From Lewinellaceae bacterium (lineage in GTDB: Bacteria > Bacteroidota > Bacteroidia > Chitinophagales > Saprospiraceae), in contig JADJSY010000026.1 in the NCBI GenBank assembly GCA_016711435.1, forward strand, positions 1 through 64,000: a stretch of 64,000 nucleotides of DNA. Direction: 5' to 3'. Position 1 is the stretch's first letter, and the number at the start of each line of letters is the position of its first letter. The notes below the pieces were generated by a model. The model saw nothing but the letters and a program-made list of their open reading frames with translations, did no database searches and was not told the origin of the DNA. Shown here piece after piece: positions 1-8,044 of the stretch. A program made the translations under genes and the position numbers.

Positions 1-1541
1 CGGTGTTCTGTTTGTTTCGAATCGCCAGTCACTAAAAAAATGGCTTTACCGGAAATAAAATAGGTCAAAACACCGATGCTCGACAACGGCGTAAGCGCTG
101 CGTACAATACCGTGCTATGACTCAGGAATTTGAAAAGTTTCAAAGGCCTGTTGGCCATAGCGATGATGAAAGACAATACAGGCGCAAAGAAGGTCATCAG
201 GGTAATCAGGTAAAAATCCCAGCTATAAATGACCTGAAAGCCCGGATCCAGGGCCACCATCGGCATGCGCAATTCCTGTCCGCCTATCACAAGGGTTACA
301 TCTTGCGAAAACCCGAAGAAATAGGGCAGCAGCAGGTTGGCATTGAGCATAAATACAAAGTACAGCAGCGTCAGGGGCAGGTTGAGGGTTGGGAACAGGA
401 TGTCTAATTTTTCAGTCCAGGTAATATTTTTAGCGCGGAGCAACCAGCCCATTTTTTTGGACAGGAATTCGGAGGTGCCGCGTGTCCATTTCATGTGGCG
501 GATGCGGAAAGCGCGGACGGAATCCGGAAAATCTTCGTAACAAATCACATTTTCCAGAAAACGACCGCGGTAACCGTTTTCGCGGGCGTGAATGGCGAAT
601 CCGAGGTCCTCGCTGACGATGTCCGGAAAACCGCCCATGTCTTCCCAGCATTTGCGGCGCAGGAGCGCTCCGTGACCCAGAAACATCACAAAACCGTAAT
701 CATTGCGCAGCGGCTGGCACCATTTCCAGTGAATATCGATACCGACGCCCACCGAATGAGACAATGCCGATTGGGAGCCTGGATTCGCGCGGTGGTTGGC
801 CTGGACAAACCCGCAGGACGGGTCGTTTTCCATGACGGCTACCGTTTTTGTCAGGAAATCGGGCGGCAAAATTTCATCGGCATCGGCAATCGCAAAATAA
901 GGCTCCGAAATGGCGACATTGGCCAAACCGTGGTTCATATTGCCCGCTTTAAAAGCCTTGCGGTCGGGACGGCGTACGACCTGCACCAAACCCGGATATT
1001 GGGCGGCAAAGTGATCTACCTGCATTTTACAAACAGCGTCGGAAGAATCGTCTAGGATATACACCTGGTAGTTCGGATAGTCCTGCCGCACACAGGAAAG
1101 GACGCTGGCTTCCACGAAGTCATTGCAGGTCGTATACAGTATTGCGATCGGCGGGTGGCTCAAAAGCGGTATAGCGGCCAGCTGTTCCGTGCCTTTTTTT
1201 GAAAAAAAGCGATAGTACGCGGCAAATCCGATTACCGTAAGGTTGTACACGCCATACAACCAGGCAAAGTCGATGAAGAAAATAAAGGTGATCAACGCAA
1301 TACGGCTCGGCCAGTTATAGGCCATATCGAGTAACTGGAAAAGCCGCGGCTGAAACCAGACGATGGCGGCCAGCCAGACCCCGAAAATGAACAGGTACAT
1401 GGCCGGGCTGGGAGCCTTGGGAGTGAAGCGTTCGTTTTTGACGCCGCTCTGCGCTGTAGCGCCTTTCTCCACCGGCCTGATCGTTTGTATCAGCGCCGTG
1501 GAATGCACAAAACTGTTGACGTTGGTATGTTGCGTATTCAT
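1..1541 (-). CDS. Family 2 membrane glycosyltransferase (3' end outside window)
   Basis: Processive-type GT2 enzyme of the inner membrane, likely polymerising or transferring sugar for an exopolysaccharide. I translated it from the minus strand, starting at the ATG at 1541 (MNTQHTNVNSFVHSTAL); the frame stays open to the window edge, giving at least 513 residues. Two hydrophobic segments near residues 45-60 and 75-105 come first. The catalytic domain follows, with TTCND, a YILDDSSD loop, the DxD-like ADADE metal site, SEDLGFAIHARENG and RHMKWTRG, which corresponds to the Q/RxxRW region of cellulose/chitin synthase-like enzymes. Several further membrane helices follow. It lies downstream of the TPR/beta-barrel gene on the same strand, a pairing typical of polymer synthesis and export. 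The sugar is not determinable. Confidence 0.85.
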   Translation of the reverse strand, partial: MNTQHTNVNSFVHSTALIQTIRPVEKGATAQSGVKNERFTPKAPSPAMYLFIFGVWLAAIVWFQPRLFQLLDMAYNWPSRIALITFIFFIDFAWLYGVYNLTVIGFAAYYRFFSKKGTEQLAAIPLLSHPPIAILYTTCNDFVEASVLSCVRQDYPNYQVYILDDSSDAVCKMQVDHFAAQYPGLVQVVRRPDRKAFKAGNMNHGLANVAISEPYFAIADADEILPPDFLTKTVAVMENDPSCGFVQANHRANPGSQSALSHSVGVGIDIHWKWCQPLRNDYGFVMFLGHGALLRRKCWEDMGGFPDIVSEDLGFAIHARENGYRGRFLENVICYEDFPDSVRAFRIRHMKWTRGTSEFLSKKMGWLLRAKNITWTEKLDILFPTLNLPLTLLYFVFMLNANLLLPYFFGFSQDVTLVIGGQELRMPMVALDPGFQVIYSWDFYLITLMTFFAPVLSFIIAMANRPLKLFKFLSHSTVLYAALTPLSSIGVLTYFISGKAIFLVTGDSKQTEH

Positions 1542-1633
1542 AAGTAAAGAATTTGAAAGCATGGCAATCTCCTTCCGGTTTCAGGCCGGTTTGGGTCATT
1601 CATGCAAAATTTTTGAAAGTTGTGTGGCGTTTA

Positions 1634-1727
1634 CCATACTAATGGACATTTTGGGGGAACGAGACCTATAAGGTTTTTAAAACCTTATAGGTCTGAGCGC
1701 TGTAGAATAAAATGTCCAGTAGTATGG
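1634..1727. repeat. Nested inverted-repeat element (94 bp)
   Basis: Outer arms 1634-1652 and 1709-1727 are 19 bp with one mismatch. An inner perfect 15-bp-arm palindrome GACCTATAAGGTTTT/AAAACCTTATAGGTC occupies 1663-1693. It lies between two genes on the minus strand. It could act as a terminator or be a small non-autonomous mobile element; no transposase is nearby. Confidence 0.7.
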
Positions 1728-1766
1728 GCGTTTATAGTAGGCAAACGCGGTTTTCTGACTCTTTTT

Positions 1767-3086
1767 TTATTTTTCCAGCCTCCACTTGATTCCAGCCGAC
1801 ACCACCGTCAGGCTGTTGAAAGGCCCTTTTTCCCGGCGCAGCGAAGCAAGTCCCCATATATACCGGCTGAATGGCAGTACGGCAGAGCAATAGGCGCCAT
1901 GTACATTGTTGCTGCCGTTTTCCGAGCGAATGGACGATTTTCCGTACAATGCGCCCAGGTTGATTTCATACCCTTTCGGAAGCCGGAATTGGTTGTTGAG
2001 CATGATGCGGCTTTCAGGCCTTGGATTGTTTTCAACCCGTGCATAAAAATAGTACGGCTCGACGGCGTAGAATTTTCCTATCGGCGCCCGAACGCCCACA
2101 TACATCAGCCATTCATTGTCAAGTCGTCTGCCCAGGCCCAGAAATCCGCCTGCTTTAAGCGCCATATTGCCAGGCAGGAACACCACTTGTTCGCCGCTCA
2201 GCACTTGCTGTCTTACTCCCTCGGGCAGGAGGCGAACGCCATAATCGAGGCGCGTGGTCAGGCGGTGGTTCCATTTTGCAACGCCGCCGACAGTGAAGGC
2301 CTGCGCTTCCCGGTTTTGCCGTACCAATGAAGCCAGGTCGAGGGAAAGCGAATTGTCGTAACGGGCAAAAAGGCGCAACGACTTGTTTACACGACCGCTC
2401 ATTTGCAGGGTACGCAGTCCGAAACTGCTCATACCATCGGTGACGGAATAACCGGTCAGCACATCCAGGTCGAGGAGCGCCGCCTGCTGGTATGTGTTGT
2501 TGAGCAGTTCTCGGGCTACCGGATGCCCTGGCTCGATACCCAGGCCGCTTTGTAATGCGATGCGGGCAAGCCTGATCTGGTCATTTTGCAGGTATGCCTG
2601 TGCCAATGCAATGTAGAATTCGATTTGCTGTGGAAATGCCAGGATCAACTCTTCAAAATAGCGGATGGCAACCGGGCTGTTTCCTTGCCAGAGATACACG
2701 TATCCCAACCCTTTTTTGGCTTCCCAACTGCCGGGCTGCACTTTTTCAAGCATCTGAAAAGGTGATTTGGCGGCGGCGTATTCACCGGCCCAAGCCAGGT
2801 TATATCCTTTGCCAATCAGCGCTTCGGGGTGCTTGGGCGATAAAGCCAGCACCTGGTCGAAGACCTTTTTTGCTTTGTCGTACTGGCCGGCCCAGGAATA
2901 GTTATAAGCGGCGCCCAACAGTATTTGCGGGTTATCCGGTTCTTTTTCCAGCAGGAGGGCATACATTTTTTCTGCTTCAAGGTTTCGACCGGCAGTTGCG
3001 AGTTGGCGGGCCTGATCGGGGGTTTGTGTGTAGGCAGCCTGAAGCGTACATACCAACAAAAAGGTGAAGGTGATTGCGAATTTCAT
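1767..3086 (-). CDS. TPR-containing YaiO-type outer-membrane beta-barrel protein
   Basis: Secreted protein of 439 residues from the start chosen at 3086 (MKFAITFTFLLVCTLQAAYTQ), which gives a clean signal peptide; a longer in-frame start at 3140 would bury it. Residues about 20-210 are tetratricopeptide repeats (for example AGRNLEAEKMYALLLEKEPD, WAGQYDKAKKVFDQVLALSP). The C-terminal half is rich in alternating aromatic beta strands and resembles the YaiO outer-membrane barrel. TPR-plus-barrel proteins next to a GT2 (as PgaA with PgaC) guide polysaccharide through the periplasm and outer membrane, so an exopolysaccharide export role is inferred from architecture and neighbour. Confidence 0.8.
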   Translation of the reverse strand: MKFAITFTFLLVCTLQAAYTQTPDQARQLATAGRNLEAEKMYALLLEKEPDNPQILLGAAYNYSWAGQYDKAKKVFDQVLALSPKHPEALIGKGYNLAWAGEYAAAKSPFQMLEKVQPGSWEAKKGLGYVYLWQGNSPVAIRYFEELILAFPQQIEFYIALAQAYLQNDQIRLARIALQSGLGIEPGHPVARELLNNTYQQAALLDLDVLTGYSVTDGMSSFGLRTLQMSGRVNKSLRLFARYDNSLSLDLASLVRQNREAQAFTVGGVAKWNHRLTTRLDYGVRLLPEGVRQQVLSGEQVVFLPGNMALKAGGFLGLGRRLDNEWLMYVGVRAPIGKFYAVEPYYFYARVENNPRPESRIMLNNQFRLPKGYEINLGALYGKSSIRSENGSNNVHGAYCSAVLPFSRYIWGLASLRREKGPFNSLTVVSAGIKWRLEK

Positions 3087-3307
3087 ATCCTGTTTTTTAT
3101 AAGTTTGACAGATGAAAACAAGCGTCCGATCTATTGACAAATACTTGACCTGGCCGCTTTTCTGACGACAAGATTGGGCTGTGGGCGGAAGCCTTGCAAC
3201 TCAAATGACCCGAGGCAAACTTTTTTTCACCCCAAACGGGAAAATGGCAGGACTGAACCGGAAAAGAGGAAAAATAAATAACTTTACCCCTTTTCGTAGT
3301 TTCTGAT

Positions 3308-4753
3308 ATGCAAAACGGACTCTTGCTGACATTTGTCGGACTGTATCTGGCAGCGACGCTGGCTGTCGGGTGGTGGGCATCCCGAAAAGTAAAGACCACT
3401 GCCGATTTTGTAATAGCAGGCAAAAACCTGCCGATGTTTATGGTAGCCTGCGCTCTTTTTGCCACCTGGTTTGGTTCGGAAACCGTGATGGGCGCCTCCT
3501 CCGAATTTGCCCAACACGGCATACTCGGGGTTATTGAAGACCCCTTTGGGGCAGCCCTGTGTCTTTTTTTGGCCGGCCTGCTGATTGCACGCCCCCTGTA
3601 CAATCTTAAAATTCTGACGTTCAACGACTTCTTTCGTTTGCGTTTTAACAAGGCTGCCGAAATCACTTCGGCCTGCTTCATGGTGCCCTCTTATTTCAGT
3701 TGGATCACCGCGCAGATCATTGCCATGGCTATCATTCTGCAATCGATCAGCGGCCTGGAGAAACACTGGGGCGTGTTGATCTGCACCAGTCTGGTGCTTG
3801 TTTACACTTATATTGGCGGTATGTGGTCGGTAGCGGTGACCGATTTTATACAGACCATTATTATTATCATAGGAATGGCCGCGCTGGCGGTTGAAATGGT
3901 GCTGCGCGTAGGCGGCTGGGATCAGATGATCGCTTCGGCGCCGCCCAATTTTTTTCAGTTTTTCCCGGATGCGAATCCGCCGGACAGCATCGCCTGGGTG
4001 GCGGCCTGGATGACCATCGGTCTGGGTAGCATCCCGCAACAAGATGTTTTTCAAAGAGTGATGTCGGCCAAAAGTGAAAACACTTCGGTCAGGGCTTGCT
4101 ATACTTCCGGGGTTATGTACCTGAGTATTGCCATGCTGCCGCTAATCATTTGTTTTTGCGGACGTATCCTTTACCCCGAACTGCTGGAAGGCGACACACA
4201 GATGATGATCCCGACGATGGTGTTGCAGCACAGCGGCCCTGGTATGCAGATACTTTTTTTCGGCGCTTTGTTATCCGCTATTCTGAGTACTTGCAGCGGT
4301 GCAATGCTCGCGCCCGCAACGGTGATCGGCGAAAACCTCGTTCGCCCGCTGTTTAAACAAGTGACGGATGCGCAATTGTTGCAGATCATGCGCCTGTCAG
4401 TCGTGTTTGTGGCTGTTATCACGGGCACTATGGCCTTGATGCGGCACAACATCTACGAATTAGTGGGAGAGTCTTCCGCGTTGAGCCTCGTTTCTTTGTT
4501 TACCCCGCTGATGGCCGGACTCTACTGGCGGCGGGCTTCTTCCGGGGGCGCGATCATGTCGATGCTGGCAGGCATGGCCGTATGGCTGCTCACTATGTTG
4601 CTGTTGCCGGAACAGGAACAGACAGACCCGGCAGCCACGGGTTGGCAGATATGGCTCGGCATACCACCCATGCTATATGGTTTTGCAGCAGGTATTGCCG
4701 GCATGCTGATCGGATCTTATATTTTTCCCGATAAACAGAAAGCCGTCCGCTGA
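3308..4753 (+). CDS. Sodium:solute symporter (SSS family)
   Basis: Integral membrane cotransporter of 481 residues using the Na+ gradient to import a small solute. The sequence has about 13 hydrophobic helices and SSS signatures: WWASRKVKTTADFVIAGKNL after TM1, ATWFGSETVMGAS in TM2, YTYIGGMWSVAVTDFIQ around TM6 and SALSLVSLFTPLMAGLYW late in the protein. Length is normal for the family. The start at 3308 follows an A/T-rich leader with no Shine-Dalgarno. The substrate (proline, sugar, carboxylate) cannot be assigned from sequence alone. The next gene starts 92 nt downstream but has its own -7-like element. Confidence 0.88.
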   Translation: MQNGLLLTFVGLYLAATLAVGWWASRKVKTTADFVIAGKNLPMFMVACALFATWFGSETVMGASSEFAQHGILGVIEDPFGAALCLFLAGLLIARPLYNLKILTFNDFFRLRFNKAAEITSACFMVPSYFSWITAQIIAMAIILQSISGLEKHWGVLICTSLVLVYTYIGGMWSVAVTDFIQTIIIIIGMAALAVEMVLRVGGWDQMIASAPPNFFQFFPDANPPDSIAWVAAWMTIGLGSIPQQDVFQRVMSAKSENTSVRACYTSGVMYLSIAMLPLIICFCGRILYPELLEGDTQMMIPTMVLQHSGPGMQILFFGALLSAILSTCSGAMLAPATVIGENLVRPLFKQVTDAQLLQIMRLSVVFVAVITGTMALMRHNIYELVGESSALSLVSLFTPLMAGLYWRRASSGGAIMSMLAGMAVWLLTMLLLPEQEQTDPAATGWQIWLGIPPMLYGFAAGIAGMLIGSYIFPDKQKAVR

Positions 4754-4805
4754 CACTTTTAAGAAAGTTAGGAACTTCCATGAAACGGCGAACCAAAACT
4801 TTCTC

Positions 4806-4813
4806 TACTTTTG
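4806..4813 (+). promoter_or_regulatory. Bacteroidota -7 element TACTTTTG
   Basis: Matches the TAnnTTTG -7 consensus of Bacteroidota primary sigma promoters and lies 33 nt before the ATG of the small secreted protein. A clear -33 TTG at the right spacing is not obvious, so this is tentative. Confidence 0.4.
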
Positions 4814-4845
4814 AGCAACTTTTTAAAAAAACACATACTCTGAAA

Positions 4846-5292
4846 ATGAAGCACCTCACTGCGCTATTGCTTTTTGTTGTAAGCATTGCTTTCCAGTCGA
4901 CTGCACAGGAAGCAAGTCCCGCTACTCCTAACCCTGCCCACGAAGCGGCAGCGCGGAAAGCAACCGACCTCCTGGCGGCCAAATACAGCCTTGATGCCGA
5001 CCAGATCAAGCAGATGTACACTATACAACTCCGCAAGCAACGCAATTCGGCTGAAATTCTGCCCCTGCAAACGGAGAATCCGGCCCTGTACCGCGCCAAA
5101 GTACAAAGCCTGCGCAAAGGTACTTTAGCCAGCATCCGCCGCGTGTTGCACACCAAAGAACAGGTAGATATTTACCAGAAAACACAAATAGACGTCAGAA
5201 ACCAGCAAGCGGATAAACGCAAAGAACTGATGGAGCAACAGCGTTCCAAAGAAGATATCGAGGCAGCACTGCTGGATATTTACAGCGAATAA
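4846..5292 (+). CDS. Small secreted protein of unknown function
   Basis: 148-residue protein starting at 4846 (MKHLTALLLFVVSIAFQSTAQ), a good Sec signal peptide; an upstream in-frame ATG at 4780 lies before the likely promoter and is rejected. The mature part is charged and mostly helical, with an ADQIKQMYTIQLRKQRNS stretch and a Lys/Glu-rich end. The length and helical pattern recall the short Spy/LTXXQ-like periplasmic proteins common in Bacteroidota, but the motif is not clear enough to assign it. Followed 30 nt later by the Nudix gene, possibly cotranscribed. Confidence 0.7.
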   Translation: MKHLTALLLFVVSIAFQSTAQEASPATPNPAHEAAARKATDLLAAKYSLDADQIKQMYTIQLRKQRNSAEILPLQTENPALYRAKVQSLRKGTLASIRRVLHTKEQVDIYQKTQIDVRNQQADKRKELMEQQRSKEDIEAALLDIYSE

Positions 5293-5322
5293 CATCCTTT
5301 AGAGACTAACGACCGTACTCAC

Positions 5323-5805
5323 ATGCTCACATTCGCTGTTCGCCTGATACTGGAAGACAACGGTAAAATGCTTTTTCTGCGGCAAACCAAGAGAAATGGT
5401 GGTCGTTATTCACTCGTCGGTGGCAACGTAGAAGATCATGAATTTGCCCGCGAAGCCCTTGCCCGCGAGGCAGCGGAAGAAGCGGGTATTCATGTGGAGC
5501 CAAACGACCTCACGCTCGTTCATGTATTGCACCGGCACAAGCTCAAAAAAGACGAGACCCTGCTGGTACTCTATTTCAAAGCAAGCCGTTTTTATGGGGA
5601 GCCCGAACCGCTGGAACCCAAAAAATTCAAAGACGTCGGCTGGTTTCCCATCAATGACTTGCCTGATGAGGTGTCAAAGCCAACGCTACATGTCCTGCAT
5701 TGTATCCGCCAGGGCATTATTTATTCCGAATTTCCGGCCCGTACAAAAGTGCTGGCCTTTTGGGAGCAATTTGGCGGGAAATGGGCAGGTTTCTCTGATT
5801 TCTAG
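5323..5805 (+). CDS. Nudix hydrolase
   Basis: 160-residue cytoplasmic hydrolase of nucleoside-diphosphate-X compounds. The Nudix box GX5EX7REUXEEXGU is complete in GGNVEDHEFAREALAREA followed by AEEAGI at about residues 35-58, so the Mg2+-binding glutamates are present. The remaining fold is as expected (FAVRLILEDNGKMLFLRQTKR strand at the start). Substrate unknown; the family ranges from house-cleaning of oxidised nucleotides to NDP-sugar turnover. Confidence 0.9.
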   Translation: MLTFAVRLILEDNGKMLFLRQTKRNGGRYSLVGGNVEDHEFAREALAREAAEEAGIHVEPNDLTLVHVLHRHKLKKDETLLVLYFKASRFYGEPEPLEPKKFKDVGWFPINDLPDEVSKPTLHVLHCIRQGIIYSEFPARTKVLAFWEQFGGKWAGFSDF

Positions 5806-5854
5806 TGTTAAAAATGACCGGCAGATGACATTAGTATATTAATGCTGCTGCCTG

Positions 5855-5886
5855 TTTGCGATGTGTCGTTCAAAACTTTATCTTTG
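5855..5886 (+). promoter_or_regulatory. Strong Bacteroidota-type promoter for candidate ncRNA
   Basis: TTTG at 5855-5858 and TATCTTTG at 5879-5886 are separated by 20 nt, an excellent match to the Bacteroidota TTTG-N19/20-TAnnTTTG promoter. Expected transcription start is near 5892. No long gene starts directly downstream on this strand until 6284. Confidence 0.65.
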
Positions 5887-5891
5887 CCCAT

Positions 5892-6193
5892 TACATATTT
5901 TTAATCCGCATGCTTTTCAGCATTGATCATATTTTTCCCATGAACAGATTTGACGCTGCTTACTCCGGCTATATTTTTTCTTTGCCGCTCCTTTGTAAGT
6001 AGCCCAGGCAATCCCTGTTCGATTTTTTCTTGTATTGCTGACATCAACTCAGCGCTCTTTTTCTGTAACGGATGCTATCCGTATACAGATTCGTTGTTTT
6101 TGTACCCCAAAGCCCCCTCATTTGGTTCAGATGTCTTATGCTTCATAGGCGAGAACCCCGGTCTTGAAACGTCAGGGCCGGGTCTTTTTTTTT
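5892..6193 (+). ncRNA. Candidate orphan small RNA (or short peptide mRNA), about 300 nt
   Basis: This gene-free stretch is bounded by a strong promoter and an intrinsic terminator, as expected for a stand-alone transcript. It contains no RNase P, tmRNA or SRP RNA core motifs that I could recognise. A 30-codon ORF starts at 5910 (MLFSIDHIFPMNRFDAAYSG...) and ends at 6002, 18 nt after the expected start of transcription; it could be a translated small ORF or chance. The predicted transcript is pyrimidine-rich. Evidence is from signals only, so the identity is open. Confidence 0.4.
6155..6193 (+). terminator. Intrinsic terminator of the candidate ncRNA
   Basis: ACCCCGGTC (6155-6163) pairs with GGGCCGGGT (6175-6183) with one bulged C and a G-U pair, followed within two bases by nine T residues (6185-6193). 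Confidence 0.7.
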
Positions 6194-6283
6194 GTCTGGG
6201 ATTTTTTTCCTCGTGTTCCATTTATCAAAAAAACCGTGTGCGATCAAAAGCCCATACCTTTGAACCAAAATATCCACAGAATC

Positions 6284-7208
6284 ATGCTCAGCATCGACCC
6301 TTCAAAAATCCCCACCAAAGATCTGCACCAATATATCCTGGGCGCGGTGTCGCCCCGCCCCATTGCGTTTGCCAGCACCATCAGCACCGAAGGCGTTCCC
6401 AACCTGGCCCCATATAGTTTTTTCAACGCATTCAGCAGCAATCCGCCTATCCTGATTTTTTCCAGCAACCGGCGGGTTTCCAACAACACGACCAAAGACA
6501 CCCTGAAAAACGTGGAAGATACCGGAGAGGTCGTCATTAATGTGGTGCCGCACGCTATTGTACGTCAGATGGCCCTCGCGAGCATCGAATACGGCCCGGA
6601 GGTCAACGAATTTGTAAAATCGGGTCTTACACCGCTGCCGTCCGAGTGTGTACGCCCTTTTCGTGTAGCGGAAAGTCCGGTGCAAATGGAATGTACCGTG
6701 GAAAGAATACTGCCCCTCGGCGAAGGCGGCGGCGCGGGCAACCTGATTATCTGCCGCATCGTGCGCATGCATATTTCAGAATCGGTACTCAATGAAAAAG
6801 GACGCATCGATCCGCATAAAATCGACCTGATGGGGCGGATGGGTCGCTTCTATTACGTCCGGGCCAGTGGAGCAGCCGTGGAAGAAATCGTGCAGGAAGT
6901 CACTTCTTTGGGTATCGGTTTCGACGGTCTTCCCAAAACGCTCCTGCACAGCAAGGTGCTGACCGGCAACAACCTGGGGCAATTGGCCGCGCTGACTGCC
7001 CTGCCCGGACGCGGCCGCAGCCCACCAAACGCTCCGCGACGACCCCCGGGCGCAAATGCTGATTGCCCGACTTTCGCCCATAGATATGCAGCTCTACATC
7101 AAGGAATTACTCGATCAGGGTGCGGTGGAAAAAGGGGCCGCTATGGCTGTGCTGACAGGACAGGGCTGGATTTATAAATCCCTGAAAACGTGCGTGTTAG
7201 ATCGCTAA
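6284..7208 (+). CDS. Flavin reductase-like FMN-binding split-barrel protein (frameshifted)
   Basis: Flavoprotein of the flavin reductase/DIM6-NTAB family, about 308 residues when corrected. The start at 6284 (MLSIDPSKIP) is chosen over the upstream ATG at 6164, which lies inside the ncRNA terminator. YILGAVSPRPIAFASTIS and NLAPYSFFNAFSSNPPI are the FMN-binding strands of the family. After residue about 240 the frame is lost at the CCC near 7004-7006: removing one C restores LPDAAAAHQTLRDDPRAQ and continues to a stop at 7208. Uncorrected, the ORF runs to 7177 with an Arg/Pro-rich nonsense tail. Likely a sequencing indel or a recent mutation. Confidence 0.8.
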
Positions 7209-7239
7209 AAAAAATATTTTTTATTTTTTGCGCCGATTA

Positions 7240-7272
7240 TTTGGTTTTCCATGCCGCCTGGAAATATCTTTG
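7240..7272 (+). promoter_or_regulatory. Promoter of tRNA-Val
   Basis: TTTG at 7240-7243 and TATCTTTG at 7265-7272 with 21 nt between them; the tRNA begins 33 nt downstream. This matches the Bacteroidota consensus. Confidence 0.65.
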
Positions 7273-7305
7273 CAGCCGCTTATCGAAAAAAATTCATTTC
7301 GAGCA

Positions 7306-7380
7306 GGGCGCATAGCTCAGTTGGTTCAGAGCGCCTGCCTTACAAGCAGGATGTCGGGAGTTCGAATCTCTCTGTGCCCA
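7306..7380 (+). tRNA. tRNA-Val (anticodon TAC)
   Basis: Full cloverleaf: acceptor GGGCGCA pairs with TGTGCCC, D arm GCTC...GAGC, anticodon stem CCTGC/GCAGG enclosing loop CTTACAA (anticodon TAC, reads GTA/GTG), T loop TTCGAAT, discriminator A at 7380. The 3' CCA is not encoded. It has its own promoter and terminator, so it is a monocistronic tRNA gene. Confidence 0.96.
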
Positions 7381-7390
7381 CTTGATTATA

Positions 7391-7424
7391 AAGGAGTTAC
7401 ATCGCAGGATGTAACTCCTTTTTT
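7391..7424 (+). terminator. Intrinsic terminator of tRNA-Val
   Basis: Perfect stem GGAGTTACATC (7393-7403) / GATGTAACTCC (7408-7418), extended by AA/TT, loop GCAG, followed by a run of T residues to 7424. Confidence 0.85.
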
Positions 7425-7452
7425 GTTGGTTTTTTAACCGTGACCCTGGTTC

Positions 7453-7950
7453 TTATCCCTTTTTCAAGCGCTGTTGAAAGCGAATCTCCCATTTTTTTTC
7501 GTCGTATGATTTTTCGCTCGTGCGAAGTACCGTTCCGTCGGCTTGCGGAATGAATCCTTGTCGCGAAAGGTAAGTATCGTTGTTGATCGTAAATTCTTTA
7601 TAAATGTACCAGTTGTCATCCACTTTCCTGGTGTCCCACACCTGATACAAGCCGTTATCGCTCACCCACACGAATCCCCATTTGTTATTGGTCTTGTCCC
7701 AGCTACGTATGGCAATGGATTTCATACCGTTGCCCAATTGCCATTCTTCGATAAAACAGGATGGGTGAACGCCCCTTGTTATCCTGAAACAGACATTGCT
7801 GTCGAGTGTATTGTCGGGTTTTAATTCATACCACGTTCCTGCCCAGAAATCAAAATATTTGGCATCACCTTCGGGAGTAAAAGGTTTTGTGTCTTGGGCG
7901 GATAAACAATTGGAAAAGAGCAGAATAAACAGGATAGCAAAATCTTTCAT
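7453..7950 (-). CDS. Secreted lipocalin-like protein of unknown function
   Basis: 165-residue protein starting at 7950 (MKDFAILFILLFSNCLSAQ), a signal peptide. The mature part opens with KYFDFWAGTWYEL and is then a run of beta strands with many Trp/Tyr residues (WDKTNNKWGFVWVSDNGLYQ). The DFWxGxW opening is typical of small calycin/DUF1579-like barrels that bind hydrophobic ligands, but no ligand is predictable. An upstream start at 8043 would overlap the promoter region and lacks a signal, so it is rejected. Confidence 0.75.
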   Translation of the reverse strand: MKDFAILFILLFSNCLSAQDTKPFTPEGDAKYFDFWAGTWYELKPDNTLDSNVCFRITRGVHPSCFIEEWQLGNGMKSIAIRSWDKTNNKWGFVWVSDNGLYQVWDTRKVDDNWYIYKEFTINNDTYLSRQGFIPQADGTVLRTSEKSYDEKKWEIRFQQRLKKG

Positions 7951-8044
7951 AAAAGTATTTTTTGGGAGGTAAAGACAGGGCGAAGCACAAAGGTTGCACG
8001 GGGATGTTCCGCCTCGGCTGGTGCTCGTGCTTTTCCCATTCACC

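Noticed and set aside
4780..4845. Upstream starts for the small secreted protein and several other genes (3140, 8043, 16443, 23663, 24467, 27859, 43400, 50866, 52597, 55921)
   Set aside because: Each precedes a signal peptide, promoter element or family N-terminus that starts at a later ATG.
5892..6193. RNase P RNA, tmRNA or SRP RNA
   Set aside because: None of their conserved core motifs (for example GAGGAAAGUCC, the tmRNA tag/acceptor, or GGAAGCAG) is present.
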